Positions 49,966-59,240 of a DNA stretch of 64,000 bases are shown in pieces. This DNA is from Coriobacteriia bacterium (lineage in GTDB: Bacteria; Actinomycetota; Coriobacteriia; Coriobacteriales; UBA8131), in contig WRHU01000003.1 in assembly GCA_009783085.1 (NCBI GenBank), positions 1-64,000 of the forward strand. Direction: 5' to 3'. Under the pieces are notes generated by a model, which made no database searches, had not been told where the DNA came from, and saw only the letters and a list, made by a program, of their open reading frames with translations. How positions within the stretch are numbered: position 1 is the first letter of the stretch; each line of letters opens with the position of its first letter. The translations under genes and the position numbers were made by a program.

Positions 49966-52470
49966 ATGAAAAAGACCAATAAAGTCTTCCTGAGCCTTAT
50001 TGTGGCTTTGGTTTTGATAGTTTCGAGTGCTGTGCCTGCGCCTTTTGCGTTCGCCAACGAAGCGCTACCAGGCAGCGCGCAGGATGCCAATCCGCTGTCC
50101 GATAGCCCTGATGAAACAAGCAATGCGGATGCCATCTTAGACGCTGATGCAGCTGTCGATGAAGACGCAACACATGAGGACGCTGACGGCTCTGCAGATA
50201 CTTTCTCAGACGCTTCAGAAGCTTATGAGGAAGATTCTTTCGACGAGGATTTTTCAGCTCATTCTGACGGCAGCATAAAACCTCTCGCTGCCGAGCCCCG
50301 CTTTGACACCCCTTTGGCTCCTGGACGATATCTTTTGCGCCCAGCAGCTTCGAACACGCGCGTTTTAGAAGTGGCAGATGGCTCTAAAGACAACAAGGCC
50401 AATGTTCAACTCAACACTTCAGACATGACAAAAGCTCAGCTCTTTGACGTGCGATTTGACAATAAAACGGGCTTGTACACTTTCAAAAATGTAAACTCGG
50501 GCAAACTACTTACTGTTGCTGCTAAAAAAGCGAAAGCCAAAACAAATGTCTGGCAAGAAAAATCAACGGGCAAGAAAAACCAAAAATGGATTGTAGCCGC
50601 AGACCCCAACAGAAATGGTGCGTTTCGCATTACGAGTGCCTTGTCGGTTGCCTCAAAGAATGGTGAGCGAATTGGCAAATTTGCGCTTTCTATTAAAGGG
50701 GGCAATAAAGATGGATCAAATGCTCAGCTTGCCAAAACAGGTTCAAGCAAAGCGCAAACTTTTTATCCCATGCCCAAAAAACCTCTTGTTTCTGCGGGCA
50801 ACGCGAGCGTAGCCACCGGCTTTTACGCGCTCGCTACAACGCTTCCTCAAACACGTGCAATTGGCGTAAAAGATGATAGTTCAGAAAATGCCGAGATTCT
50901 CGCCCTTGCTACCAACACTAAAACCTTGGAGCGAACCGTTTTTGTGCAACGTCAAAGCGATGGGTTCTATACGCTTCGTTTTGCGCACACGGGTGCTGCG
51001 GTAGCCGTTCCAAAGGGTAATTTGGTGGCGGGCATACGCCTGCAACAAAAGAGCATAAAAAAGACGGCAACTGCGTCCCAACGATGGGCAATTATCGAAA
51101 ACCAAGATGGAAGCCTTTCGTTTGTTTCAAAAGCGAGCGGCATGTCACTTGCTGTCAGGGGCAAAAAAGGTTCTACGGGCAGTGTGCTGCAACAATGGTA
51201 TCCCAGCAACTCGGCTCAGCAACGCTTTACTCTGCAAAGCATCTCAACGGTTGCACTCAAGGGCCCCTATGTGACGATAAATCCTAAAAACCCTTCAACG
51301 ATGTTTATTGAGGTCAAAAAGTCTTCTCGAAAAAATGGGGCAAAAGTACACGCAGTTGTCGGAGCTGGTGGCAATGGACAAATCTTTGAGCCTCTACGTG
51401 TTTCTGCGGGGATTTATGCGTTCAAATCAACAAATTCTGGCAAATACCTCACCGCAAAAAACGGCAAAGTTGTACAGCAGTCGGGCTCGGCTTCTGGTCC
51501 ACAAACAAACCAACAGTGGCAACTTACTCCAGCGATTGGTGGCATGCAGCTTACCAATGTTGCTACCAATCAAGCTTTGACCATAGCCTCAAAAGGCAAG
51601 AAAACACGAACCCTCAGCCTCAAGCAACCGTCGAGCGGCTCAGCGCAGGTGTTCAAAGTCAACTCGGCACCCCTTCCGCTTGCTCAGCAAACCTATACCA
51701 TTAGCGGTACCTCCAAAAAGCGTATAGCGGGCGGAGAAAACCGGGCAAGCGTGGGAACACTTCTCAATATGGAAAAAGCGAGCAAATCATCTGCGCAGCG
51801 TTGGATGCTCTCACACGTGCGAGGCGAATATTTTGTACTTAAGTGTGTGCGCTCAGGAAACACCCTTGAAATCAAAAAAGGTTCGACAAAAAATGGTGCG
51901 AAGGTTCAGCTTGGCGTGAACCGTGGCAACAAAAAGCAGCTGTGGCGCGCCATTCCCACAGGAGATGGTTGGTTTTATCTCCAGTCTGCCAGCGGAATGT
52001 ATCTTACCAGTGGTTCGGGCAGTAAACTTGTCGTGCAAAAAAGCGCATCTGGAAAAGCTCAGAAGTTCCGCTTTACGCAAACGAGCTATACGGGCCTTAC
52101 GGGCACCTATGTTGATGTTAATTTGAGTACGCAACGCCTGAGGTTTATCAAGAACGGCATGGTAACGCTTGAGTGCGACGTGGTAACAGGCAAGCCTTCT
52201 ACGGCAACACCTCCTGGTACGTTCCGCATTATTTCAAAGGCTCGAAACGTTACGCTTGTTGGTCCGGGATATGCAAGTCCGGTCAAGTATTGGATGCCCT
52301 TTACGGCTGGCGGTGTGGGGCTGCATGATGCCTCGTGGCAGTCAGCATTTGGCGGAAACCGTTGGAATACGGGTTTTGGCTCGCACGGTTGCGTAAATAT
52401 GCCTCTGTGGGCGGTGCGCGATTTGTACGGACAAGTAAAGGCTGGCACGGTAGTGCAGGTGCATCGCTAG
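49966..52470 (+). CDS. L,D-transpeptidase (YkuD) with four ricin-like carbohydrate-binding modules
   Basis: 834 residues from the ATG behind TTGGAGGAG. Signal peptide (FLSLIVALVLIVSSAVPAPF, cleavage near FAFA). An acidic Asp/Ala-rich linker follows (~45-105). Four beta-trefoil, ricin-B-like modules of ~140 residues run from ~108 to ~690; each has a GxYxxxxxxSxxxL strand and QxW or QxF marks (NQKWIV, QRWAII, QQWQLT, QLWRAI). The catalytic domain at ~705-834 (YVDVNLSTQRLRFIKNGM) ends in the active-site motif SHGCVNMP with His and Cys. It should form 3-3 crosslinks or attach proteins in peptidoglycan, the modules binding wall glycans. The modules have diverged from each other. Confidence 0.88.
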   Translation: MKKTNKVFLSLIVALVLIVSSAVPAPFAFANEALPGSAQDANPLSDSPDETSNADAILDADAAVDEDATHEDADGSADTFSDASEAYEEDSFDEDFSAHSDGSIKPLAAEPRFDTPLAPGRYLLRPAASNTRVLEVADGSKDNKANVQLNTSDMTKAQLFDVRFDNKTGLYTFKNVNSGKLLTVAAKKAKAKTNVWQEKSTGKKNQKWIVAADPNRNGAFRITSALSVASKNGERIGKFALSIKGGNKDGSNAQLAKTGSSKAQTFYPMPKKPLVSAGNASVATGFYALATTLPQTRAIGVKDDSSENAEILALATNTKTLERTVFVQRQSDGFYTLRFAHTGAAVAVPKGNLVAGIRLQQKSIKKTATASQRWAIIENQDGSLSFVSKASGMSLAVRGKKGSTGSVLQQWYPSNSAQQRFTLQSISTVALKGPYVTINPKNPSTMFIEVKKSSRKNGAKVHAVVGAGGNGQIFEPLRVSAGIYAFKSTNSGKYLTAKNGKVVQQSGSASGPQTNQQWQLTPAIGGMQLTNVATNQALTIASKGKKTRTLSLKQPSSGSAQVFKVNSAPLPLAQQTYTISGTSKKRIAGGENRASVGTLLNMEKASKSSAQRWMLSHVRGEYFVLKCVRSGNTLEIKKGSTKNGAKVQLGVNRGNKKQLWRAIPTGDGWFYLQSASGMYLTSGSGSKLVVQKSASGKAQKFRFTQTSYTGLTGTYVDVNLSTQRLRFIKNGMVTLECDVVTGKPSTATPPGTFRIISKARNVTLVGPGYASPVKYWMPFTAGGVGLHDASWQSAFGGNRWNTGFGSHGCVNMPLWAVRDLYGQVKAGTVVQVHR

Positions 52471-52496
52471 GTAGCGCTGCGTAATCTGAGGCTGTC

Positions 52497-52590
52497 GCAC
52501 CGGGCTTGACCCGGTGCCTAGTGGGGGAGCGGTAGGTTAGAAGCGGTTGTTGTCCAGAAAGGCTCTGCACCCAGGGCTTGACCCGCAATC
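52497..52590. repeat. Two copies of the CTTGACCC hairpin repeat family
   Basis: GCACCGGG/CCCGGTGC (52497-52517) forms an 8-bp hairpin around CTTGA; GGGCTTGACCCGCAATC (52574-52590) is identical to 18953-18969 and to the reverse complement of 3667-3683. They lie between the convergent transpeptidase and larC genes. Confidence 0.75.
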
Positions 52591-52613
52591 TGAGTGTTGC
52601 ACAAGCAGCGTTC

Positions 52614-53858
52614 CTACGGCTCCATACTGCGTGCGGCGTGTTCTACTAGTTCATCATATAAGGTTTGATAATCAAGCTGGTGTTTGTGTGCTAAGTCACG
52701 CACAGCATCGTGCTCGGGGCGTATCCATACTTCGCTCTCGCCAGTATCGGCAAAGCGGGCAAGCTTAAAGGGCACTGACCCATAGGGCGTGTCAAGAGTA
52801 ATGCAGTGGCGCGGTGCTACCAAGCGTTCAACAAAGCGTTGGCGAACCCCCAAACTCCCTGTTTTTGTGATGATGCTTTGGGCGAGCAGCGCAGAGGCGG
52901 ACGGGTGGCAAAGCACGCAGAGCTTAACGGCAAGACGCCCCTTTTTCATGGTGATAGCTTCTTGCCAAACGTCCAAAGCACCACTGCCTAAAAGTTCCTC
53001 ACAAATATAGCTTAAGGCCTCGGGGCTCCGGTGGTCGATATTGGTTTCGAGCAACACGCAGCCTTCGCGGGCTAAGAGAGCTGCTTTTGGGGTGTCAAGA
53101 ATACCCGCAGCATCACGCTCGCGCTCACCAACAAGTACTCGCACCACATTGGCAGCTCCACTGAGCTCTCTGCTTCCTGCTCCGTAGCCAACTTTTTGTA
53201 CGGCAACACAGGGCAAGGGCTCAAAATGGGTTACAAAACTGCGCACGAGGGCAGCACCTGTAGGGGTGGTGAGCTCACCTTCGATTGCTCCAGCATACAC
53301 TGGCAATCCCTCAATAATACGAGCGGTAGCAGGGGCAGGAACAGGCAGCGTTCCATGCGCACATTCAAAACTGCCAAAACCTAACGCAAGCGGGGCTGCA
53401 TACACTGTCTCAGGTGCTAAAGCGTCAAGCAAAAAGCAGCTACCCACGATGTCAAGAATTGAATCCGCCGCCCCAACCTCGTGAAAATGAACCCGTTCAA
53501 GCGGCTGGTCATGCACTGCTGCCTCTGCCAAAGCAACGAGCTCAAAGGCTGCCAGCGCCCGTGCGCCAGCTGTGGCAGGCAGCACACCGCTCTTGGTGGC
53601 TGCTTCTATCAGTTCGCGTATTTCGCTCCAGTGGCGCACGGGCGCCTCAGGTTCGCCGATTTCAAGAGAGGTTGCTGCTATCCCGCTGCGAACTACCTGC
53701 GTGCGCACAATACGCACGTTTGGCACAAGAGCTTCTCCCAACCGTTCTAAATCCGCAAAACGTGCCACGCCCAATGCTTCGCAAACCTCAAGGAGTGCAC
53801 CCAGTACCTTATCGCCCGAGGCCCCCGTGCTCAATTCAAAATGCAGTATTCTGCCCAT
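52614..53858 (-). CDS. larC: LarC: nickel-insertion enzyme of the lactate-racemase cofactor (DUF111)
   Basis: 414 residues from the ATG at 53858, preceded by AAAGG; a longer frame to 53921 is unsupported. Family marks: ILHFELSTGASGDKVLGALL at the N-terminus, the VHFHEVGAADSILDIVG motif with its His residues, GELTTPTGAALVRSF, LLETNIDHRSPEALSYICEEL, and KGRLAVKLCVL. LarC inserts nickel into the pyridinium dithiocarboxylate nucleotide made by LarB and LarE, the cofactor of lactate racemase and related enzymes. It is last in the - strand operon with larB; larE and a LarA-type racemase are not in the window. Confidence 0.9.
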   Translation of the reverse strand: MGRILHFELSTGASGDKVLGALLEVCEALGVARFADLERLGEALVPNVRIVRTQVVRSGIAATSLEIGEPEAPVRHWSEIRELIEAATKSGVLPATAGARALAAFELVALAEAAVHDQPLERVHFHEVGAADSILDIVGSCFLLDALAPETVYAAPLALGFGSFECAHGTLPVPAPATARIIEGLPVYAGAIEGELTTPTGAALVRSFVTHFEPLPCVAVQKVGYGAGSRELSGAANVVRVLVGERERDAAGILDTPKAALLAREGCVLLETNIDHRSPEALSYICEELLGSGALDVWQEAITMKKGRLAVKLCVLCHPSASALLAQSIITKTGSLGVRQRFVERLVAPRHCITLDTPYGSVPFKLARFADTGESEVWIRPEHDAVRDLAHKHQLDYQTLYDELVEHAARSMEP

Positions 53859-53933
53859 AGGTTTAGTGCCTTTCTCATGTTCGCTTATCAGGCAATGTTT
53901 GCCGAGCTGCCCGCTTGCCAAGCATCCTAAAAC

Positions 53934-55829
53934 TTAAAAACCAAACAATGCAATAAGCCGTTCAAGCAAGCTGGGCTCATGTTCCAAAACAGCTGGAGGA
54001 GCAGGCTCTTTTGGTAATTCGATACCTGCAGTGCGGAGAACAAACTGCACGCTCTCCGTATTTTTATTTTGCGTTGAAACAAAAGAAACGGGCTCAAAAT
54101 CTGCTGGCTGATATTCCGCCATAAACTCCTCAATTTGATCCTGTACCTTGGTGGGCAAATCGGCGGTTTCAATGCGCAGGCTGGTAGTGCCGCTTGCGTA
54201 ACTCTGCATGCCCTTGCTGTAGCTTGCTAAACCCTTATCAAAATCCTTGAGCCCACTATGAAAGCTCTTGTAGTTTGTCGAAAGAGTTTTGATGCTGGCC
54301 TGCAGCGTGTCAAGCTGGTCAGAAAAGCCGTCAATCGTATCCTCGTTGGGCAAGGCACTGGCAAGCGTGTTTAAGCCGTCAGAAACCTCTCCCAGTGCGT
54401 CTGGAAGTCCCGCAAGGGTGGTCTCAGCCGCCGCAAAAGCCGCCTGCATCGAGGCGTAGTAAGCAACCTTAAGGCCCGTGCCCGCAACATAACTTTGATA
54501 CATTGCCTGCAATGCTGGATTAGTTGGGTCGCTCATAAGATACATCTGCACCTCTGCGTCGAGCGCATCGCTTTTATCGGGGAGGTTGCCTAGCGCTGTT
54601 TCAAGCCCGAGCTTTGCCGTAGAAAAACCAGTGGCAAGCGGAGTGATATTGGTTGCAACCCCATCAAGGCCATCGGCAATGCCCTCCAAAATGCCGGGCA
54701 GCTCTGTGAGTTGATCAAACTCAAACGACCCACTTTGCGAAAACCCACTGTCGATAAGCCGCAATGCTTCGTTAATTTTACTTGAGCCGTCAACAATTTT
54801 TGACATATTGGTCGAAAGCGTTTGCGCTCCTTCTTCCAAATCACCTGCGCCACTCTCCAAAAGTTCTATGGCATCAACCAAATCTTGAAATCCGTCAGTT
54901 GCATCAGACGCATCGGGCATATCAAAGGCCATCGAAAAAGGAAGAGCAACTATCTCAATAGGTGCAAGCTCAAAATCGCTTACTTGTGCAGAAAAGGTAT
55001 GCACGGCTTCGTTGTTGGGCAAAATGGTGAAGTTGAGCACCCGTTGCCCGCCCGCCAGCACTATCGTAGCGGTTTCTGAGCTGACGTCGCTTACTTGGTC
55101 GGGGTCAAGTACGACCGTTACCTGCAGCATATAATTCTCAAAAAACGGAGTATTTTTTTGGGTAAACCCGAGATCACCCGTGTTATTGTGCAAGCTCAGC
55201 GCAAACTCGAGTTCACCGGTGGCTCCTGCAAGTTTTTCTGGTGGCATGCTGTTTCCGTCAAGCGTGTAATTTAAGGTGATATTCCAAGGAAGTTGCTGAG
55301 AAACAAGGTTTCCTTGATAACTAAAACGCTCGGTATTGGTAGTGAAACTTATGCTGTTGGGGCTGTGTTTTATCTCGTTGGTGTTGGTGAGGTTAACCAC
55401 ACGAGAAAACGTGCCGTAATCGGTGATGGTTGTAAGCGGCGCTTTGCCAGCTTCTGTTTGTGACGTAGCAGTGGTAATGGTAGAAACGGCGTAAAGGCCT
55501 TCTACCTTACCATCGGCACTGAGCCTGCCGTAAATGACCTCCTCGCGAGAGGGAACGGCTATGCAGTTTTCTGCCTGCGTTATTGAAGTTCCCGTTTGCG
55601 CAGTGGCACCGGTGGCAGCAGCTTCACTGGCAGCAGCTTCACTGGTCGCGGCTTCGGTGGTCGCGGCCTCGCTGGCAGCGCTATCGCTCTCGTCGGCAAA
55701 AGCATGAGAGAGTGAGGAAAAAGACAGCATTACTAAAAGCAGCAACAAAAGCAGCAATGCGAGAAAGCCCGGAGTTCTGCGAGCAAACAAACTCAAAATC
55801 GCTTTTTTATCTGATTTGAAGATGTTCAT
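53934..55829 (-). CDS. Extracytoplasmic partner of the MMPL transporter (YhgE/Pip-like heptad protein)
   Basis: 631 residues from the ATG at 55829 (GAGAGGAAGG upstream). Signal or anchor at ~16-40 (GFLALLLLLLLLVMLSFSSL). An Ala/Thr/Ser/Glu repeat region follows (ASEAATTEAATSEAAASEAA), then a beta-rich domain (~95-290), then a helical region (~300-540) with repeated LxxGLxxLxxG-type heptads (GILEGIADGLDGVATNITPL, GLKDFDKGLASYSKGM), as in YhgE/Pip and EsaA-like proteins. The end is an amphipathic helix (SLLERLIALFGF). Such proteins are often encoded with MMPL exporters and may form a periplasmic-side stalk. It starts three bases from the MMPL stop. No enzymatic motif is seen. Confidence 0.7.
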   Translation of the reverse strand: MNIFKSDKKAILSLFARRTPGFLALLLLLLLLVMLSFSSLSHAFADESDSAASEAATTEAATSEAAASEAAATGATAQTGTSITQAENCIAVPSREEVIYGRLSADGKVEGLYAVSTITTATSQTEAGKAPLTTITDYGTFSRVVNLTNTNEIKHSPNSISFTTNTERFSYQGNLVSQQLPWNITLNYTLDGNSMPPEKLAGATGELEFALSLHNNTGDLGFTQKNTPFFENYMLQVTVVLDPDQVSDVSSETATIVLAGGQRVLNFTILPNNEAVHTFSAQVSDFELAPIEIVALPFSMAFDMPDASDATDGFQDLVDAIELLESGAGDLEEGAQTLSTNMSKIVDGSSKINEALRLIDSGFSQSGSFEFDQLTELPGILEGIADGLDGVATNITPLATGFSTAKLGLETALGNLPDKSDALDAEVQMYLMSDPTNPALQAMYQSYVAGTGLKVAYYASMQAAFAAAETTLAGLPDALGEVSDGLNTLASALPNEDTIDGFSDQLDTLQASIKTLSTNYKSFHSGLKDFDKGLASYSKGMQSYASGTTSLRIETADLPTKVQDQIEEFMAEYQPADFEPVSFVSTQNKNTESVQFVLRTAGIELPKEPAPPAVLEHEPSLLERLIALFGF

Positions 55830-55831
55830 GG

Positions 55832-58015
55832 TCAAGCCTTCCTCTCCTGAACTTCATCATCAAGGATAGCATTTTCGCCAAACAGTAAGGGTCTATTGTG
55901 CCTCTGGGGCAGCTTGTCGGCAACCCGCAAAAAGTCTGAGCGGAGTGTTGTGATGCCAACAAAGCGGTCGAGCAACAGCAAAATGCCCGGCAAAAAGAAG
56001 CAGACGAGCAACATAGAAAGCAGGGTTCCGCGGAAGAGCAACAAGCCCAAAGCCGCAACAATAGGACTTGCCGAGGTAAGCCACAGCGCCCCTCCAGAAA
56101 GACTTAAGATAGATGCCGACACAATAATGGGCTGGAAGCTGTCGGCATGAGCTGCTTCAGCCGCGGCGCGCGAGGGTTGCTGTTTTCGCCGAGCGAGATA
56201 GCGACTGGTGTACAAAATGGCATAGTCAACCGTTGAGCCAAGCTGCACCGTAGAAACAATGAGATAGCCAATATATTGAATAGGAGAGCCAGCAAAATAC
56301 GGAATGGCAAGGTTAATCCAAATAGCAGCCTGAATGGTGAGCACGAGAATAAAGGGCAGACTTAACGAGCGGAACACGAGAAGTATCACCAAGCCAATGG
56401 CGATAATTGCCAGCCAAGAAACCACACGGTTATCGGCGGTAATAACAAGCTTGAGGTCGTAGATGCTCGTGTTTTGCGAGGCAACATAGCTTTCGTCGTA
56501 GTGCGTTGCTGCAAGGTCGCGTACGTTTTGCACGAGCGCAAAGGACTCCTCACCCTCATTTTCTGCATTGGTATACATGATGATGCGCGCAAGGCTGGGG
56601 GAGTAGAGGCGAGAAACCTCCGCTTCGTCCAAAAACTCAGGCGGAACGCCAAGCCCCACCGTGTCCGCGTAAGAAACCACCGAATTAACGCCCGGTAGCT
56701 CGGCAAGTTGGTCAGTTAGATTCTGCTCTAAAACCATATTGCCCCGAGGCACGGCCACCACCATAGGAGTAGAAACGCCAAACTCCTCCTCGATAGCGAC
56801 GGTGTCGGTTGCCTGACGTGTGCCAGGCTGATAGCCGCCGAGGCCGTAGATAAAGTTGGACTGCGATTGCGCAAGAAAACAAGGAGCAACCAGCAACAAT
56901 ACAAGGATAATCGCCGGTATACGCACTTTGAGAATAGTCGCACCCGCACTCTTGAAAGAAGGCAAAATTGGCTTATGGCTAGTGCGCTCAAGAAGCTTAT
57001 GGCACAAAAGGGTGAGCGCCGGCAAAAAGATGGTGACCGAAATAAAGCTTAAAGTCACGCCTTTTACCAAACTGATGCCGAGGTTAGGGCCAATGCCAAA
57101 GCGCATAAAGCACAGTGCCATAAAGCCAAAGAAGGTGGTTGCCGCACTGGCAGCGATGGTAGGAAAGGCGCGCTGCATGGCTTTGACCATGGCGTTGGTG
57201 GGAGAGCGAAGTGCGCCAGTTTCATCAGGTTCATTTTTGTAATCACGAAACGCGTGGAGCAGAAAAATGGCATAGTCAAGCGAAACTGCGAGCTGCAAAA
57301 TAGGACTCACCGCATTGGTGACAAAGCTCACCTCACCGGTAAAAATGTTGGTTCCCATATTGATAAGCACAGCAACGCCGATGGCACTGATGAACAAAAG
57401 CGGCTCAAGCCACGAAGTAGTGGTGAGCAACAAAATGAGGAGAATGAGCGGCACAAGAATGAGAATGGCAGTTGTTACGCCACTGCCCGTAAGCGTTTTT
57501 CCGGCGTAGGACACCAGGGCATCTCCCGTGACGGCTCCGCCAGCAGGGTTGCTATCGCAAATATCATAGATGGCGTCGATTGCAGCGTTGTCGCCAGAGA
57601 TGGCAGCAAGAGAGAACAGGGCTGTGCCTCGTCCGGTTTCGCTGTTGTAGTGATAAGAGCTTTCGGTGCTGCTTAAATCTGCTATTTCAAGTGGCAAATT
57701 AAGGTTGACGAAGTCATCAAGCCACATTACATCACGAACATTGGGTATTTCGGCAAGTTTTTGCTTGTATTCAAGAGCCTCCATGAGGCTTACGTCGTTA
57801 ATCATAATGCGGAGATTAGGCACGGCTCCAGAAAACTCGCCACTGAGCTTATTCATGGCAACGGTGGATTCAGCGTCGCTTGGCAGATAGTCAATAAGGG
57901 TGGGGTTGACCCTAACGCCGGTCGCAAGTATGCCGCAAATAACGGTTATGGCAAGAAAGAAAGCTACCACGAACGTGCGATGTCTTAAAATGCTGTATGA
58001 AAAGCGCTCAAGCAT
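55832..58015 (-). CDS. MMPL/RND-family transporter
   Basis: 727 residues from the ATG at 58015, five bases after the larB stop; an upstream frame running through larB is rejected. The architecture is two pseudo-repeats of one plus five membrane segments: first segment at ~15-35 (FVVAFFLAITVICGILATGV), extracytoplasmic loop, then a sterol-sensing-like block; repeated in the second half. The transport Asp motifs are visible as SLDYAIFLLHAF and STVDYAILYTSRYL. Related proteins export lipids, siderophores or drugs using the proton gradient. The substrate is unknown. The helical partner gene follows immediately, suggesting a two-part system. Confidence 0.87.
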   Translation of the reverse strand: MLERFSYSILRHRTFVVAFFLAITVICGILATGVRVNPTLIDYLPSDAESTVAMNKLSGEFSGAVPNLRIMINDVSLMEALEYKQKLAEIPNVRDVMWLDDFVNLNLPLEIADLSSTESSYHYNSETGRGTALFSLAAISGDNAAIDAIYDICDSNPAGGAVTGDALVSYAGKTLTGSGVTTAILILVPLILLILLLTTTSWLEPLLFISAIGVAVLINMGTNIFTGEVSFVTNAVSPILQLAVSLDYAIFLLHAFRDYKNEPDETGALRSPTNAMVKAMQRAFPTIAASAATTFFGFMALCFMRFGIGPNLGISLVKGVTLSFISVTIFLPALTLLCHKLLERTSHKPILPSFKSAGATILKVRIPAIILVLLLVAPCFLAQSQSNFIYGLGGYQPGTRQATDTVAIEEEFGVSTPMVVAVPRGNMVLEQNLTDQLAELPGVNSVVSYADTVGLGVPPEFLDEAEVSRLYSPSLARIIMYTNAENEGEESFALVQNVRDLAATHYDESYVASQNTSIYDLKLVITADNRVVSWLAIIAIGLVILLVFRSLSLPFILVLTIQAAIWINLAIPYFAGSPIQYIGYLIVSTVQLGSTVDYAILYTSRYLARRKQQPSRAAAEAAHADSFQPIIVSASILSLSGGALWLTSASPIVAALGLLLFRGTLLSMLLVCFFLPGILLLLDRFVGITTLRSDFLRVADKLPQRHNRPLLFGENAILDDEVQERKA

Positions 58016-58019
58016 GGGG

Positions 58020-59084
58020 CTATCTGTTCTCGCGTGTCTGGCTGTTTGCGGCAGTATTACGGCTTGCAGAAAGTGGGACACTGCTGGCAGGCGATGCAGT
58101 ATGGCGGGTAAGATTGGCAGATGGTGCGCGGTTTGCTTCGCCAGTGGCGTTGGTGGCCTCATCGGTAAAACGCGCAGGTGGTCTGTTAATTCTATGGGCG
58201 ATAAGCCCCGCTCCAAAACCGTTGTCGATATTGACAACGCTTACGCCACCAGCGCAGGAGTTAAGCATACCGAGCAGAGCCGCAACACCACCAAAACTTG
58301 CGCCATATCCAACCGAGGTGGGTACGGCGATTACGGGCACGTCTACCAGCCCAGCAACCAGTGAGGGCAACGCACCTTCCAGGCCAGCTACCACCACAAT
58401 AACGTGCGCTTGGCGCAGCGTGTCTTGATGGCGCAACGTGCGGTGTACGCCAGCAACGCCGATGTCGGTAAGGAGCGTGGTGTGTGAACCCATAATGCGA
58501 GCAGTTACTGCTGCTTCTTCGGCAACGGAAAGGTCGCTGGTGCCAGCGCAGCAAACAAGCACGTTGCCGCCCCCGCCGTCCTTTTCAAGGACGGCGGGGG
58601 CAGTTTCTCCTTCAATACGCAAAGGCAAAGCGCGGCGGTCTACATAGAGCAAGCCACAGGAAGCTACAAAATTGCTATCAGAAATAGCAGATTTTAGGGC
58701 TTGGGCGTGTTCATCAGAAGCGCGTGTAACCAAAGCAACCTCGTGGTGTTCGAGCAAGGCGGCAACTATAGATACTACCTGTTCAGGTGTTTTTCCCGCA
58801 CCGTACACCACTTCGGGAAAACCACAGCGTTGGCTTCGGTCAAAGTCTAAATCGGCGAAGTGCGCCAAGGGCTCAGCGACGCTGCCAGTAGGAGCAGCGC
58901 CACCAGCGTGAGCAGTGTCGCTGGCATAGGCAGTGCCATCAGCATGAGCAGTGTCGCTGGCATAGGCAGTGCCATCAGCATGAGCACCGCCACCCGCACG
59001 TAGCAAGGGCTCAGCACCACTACTCGCACGCAGTACGGGCTCGCCTGTGCTCTGAGTGTCACGTATAGTATGAGTGCTGCCCAT
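58020..59084 (-). CDS. larB: LarB: pyridinium-3,5-biscarboxylate mononucleotide synthase
   Basis: 354 residues. The LarB N-terminal mark (RCGFPEVVYGAGKTPEQVVSI) and the AIR-carboxylase-like domain (VLVCCAGTSDLSVAEEAAVT, VIVVVAGLEGALPSLVAGL, VPVIAVPTSVGYGASFGGVA, NIDNGFGAG) are clear. LarB carboxylates and hydrolyses nicotinic acid adenine dinucleotide, the first step of the nickel-pincer cofactor. GAGGAACC precedes the ATG. The first ~65 residues contain two exact 12-residue repeats (HADGTAYASDTA) plus a partial third; these are encoded by a 36-bp tandem repeat (58915-58986) and are not part of the family. First gene of the larB-MMPL-partner-larC operon. Confidence 0.92.
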   Translation of the reverse strand: MGSTHTIRDTQSTGEPVLRASSGAEPLLRAGGGAHADGTAYASDTAHADGTAYASDTAHAGGAAPTGSVAEPLAHFADLDFDRSQRCGFPEVVYGAGKTPEQVVSIVAALLEHHEVALVTRASDEHAQALKSAISDSNFVASCGLLYVDRRALPLRIEGETAPAVLEKDGGGGNVLVCCAGTSDLSVAEEAAVTARIMGSHTTLLTDIGVAGVHRTLRHQDTLRQAHVIVVVAGLEGALPSLVAGLVDVPVIAVPTSVGYGASFGGVAALLGMLNSCAGGVSVVNIDNGFGAGLIAHRINRPPARFTDEATNATGEANRAPSANLTRHTASPASSVPLSASRNTAANSQTRENR

Positions 59085-59098
59085 GGTTCCTCATTTCA

Positions 59099-59158
59099 TG
59101 TTGTTTAGGGCTTAGGCCATCACACCTTCGTGTTGTCTGGGGCTTAGGCCATCACACC
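59099..59158. repeat. Two-copy 32-bp direct repeat in a divergent promoter region
   Basis: TGTTGT(T/C)T(A/G)GGG followed by CTTAGGCCATCACACC occurs at 59099-59126 and 59131-59158, between larB (-) and the metallopeptidase (+). The position just upstream of both genes suggests paired regulator sites or a small duplication. Confidence 0.75.
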
Positions 59159-59177
59159 AGAGAGCTTTTATTTGCCT

Positions 59178-59183
59178 TATAAT
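59178..59183 (+). promoter_or_regulatory. Candidate -10 for the small metallopeptidase
   Basis: Consensus TATAAT ~58 bases before the start codon; no recognisable -35. The 32-bp direct repeats end 20 bases upstream, over the expected -35 region. Confidence 0.4.
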
Positions 59184-59240
59184 AGCAGCTAACCGCCCGC
59201 ATAGGGCGCACGAACAAAACCCGAGCAAGAATGTAAGGCA

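Noticed and set aside
33249-52470. LPXTG sortase motifs in the three large surface proteins
   Set aside because: None is present at any C-terminus; QLPYQR near the end of the giant protein does not fit.
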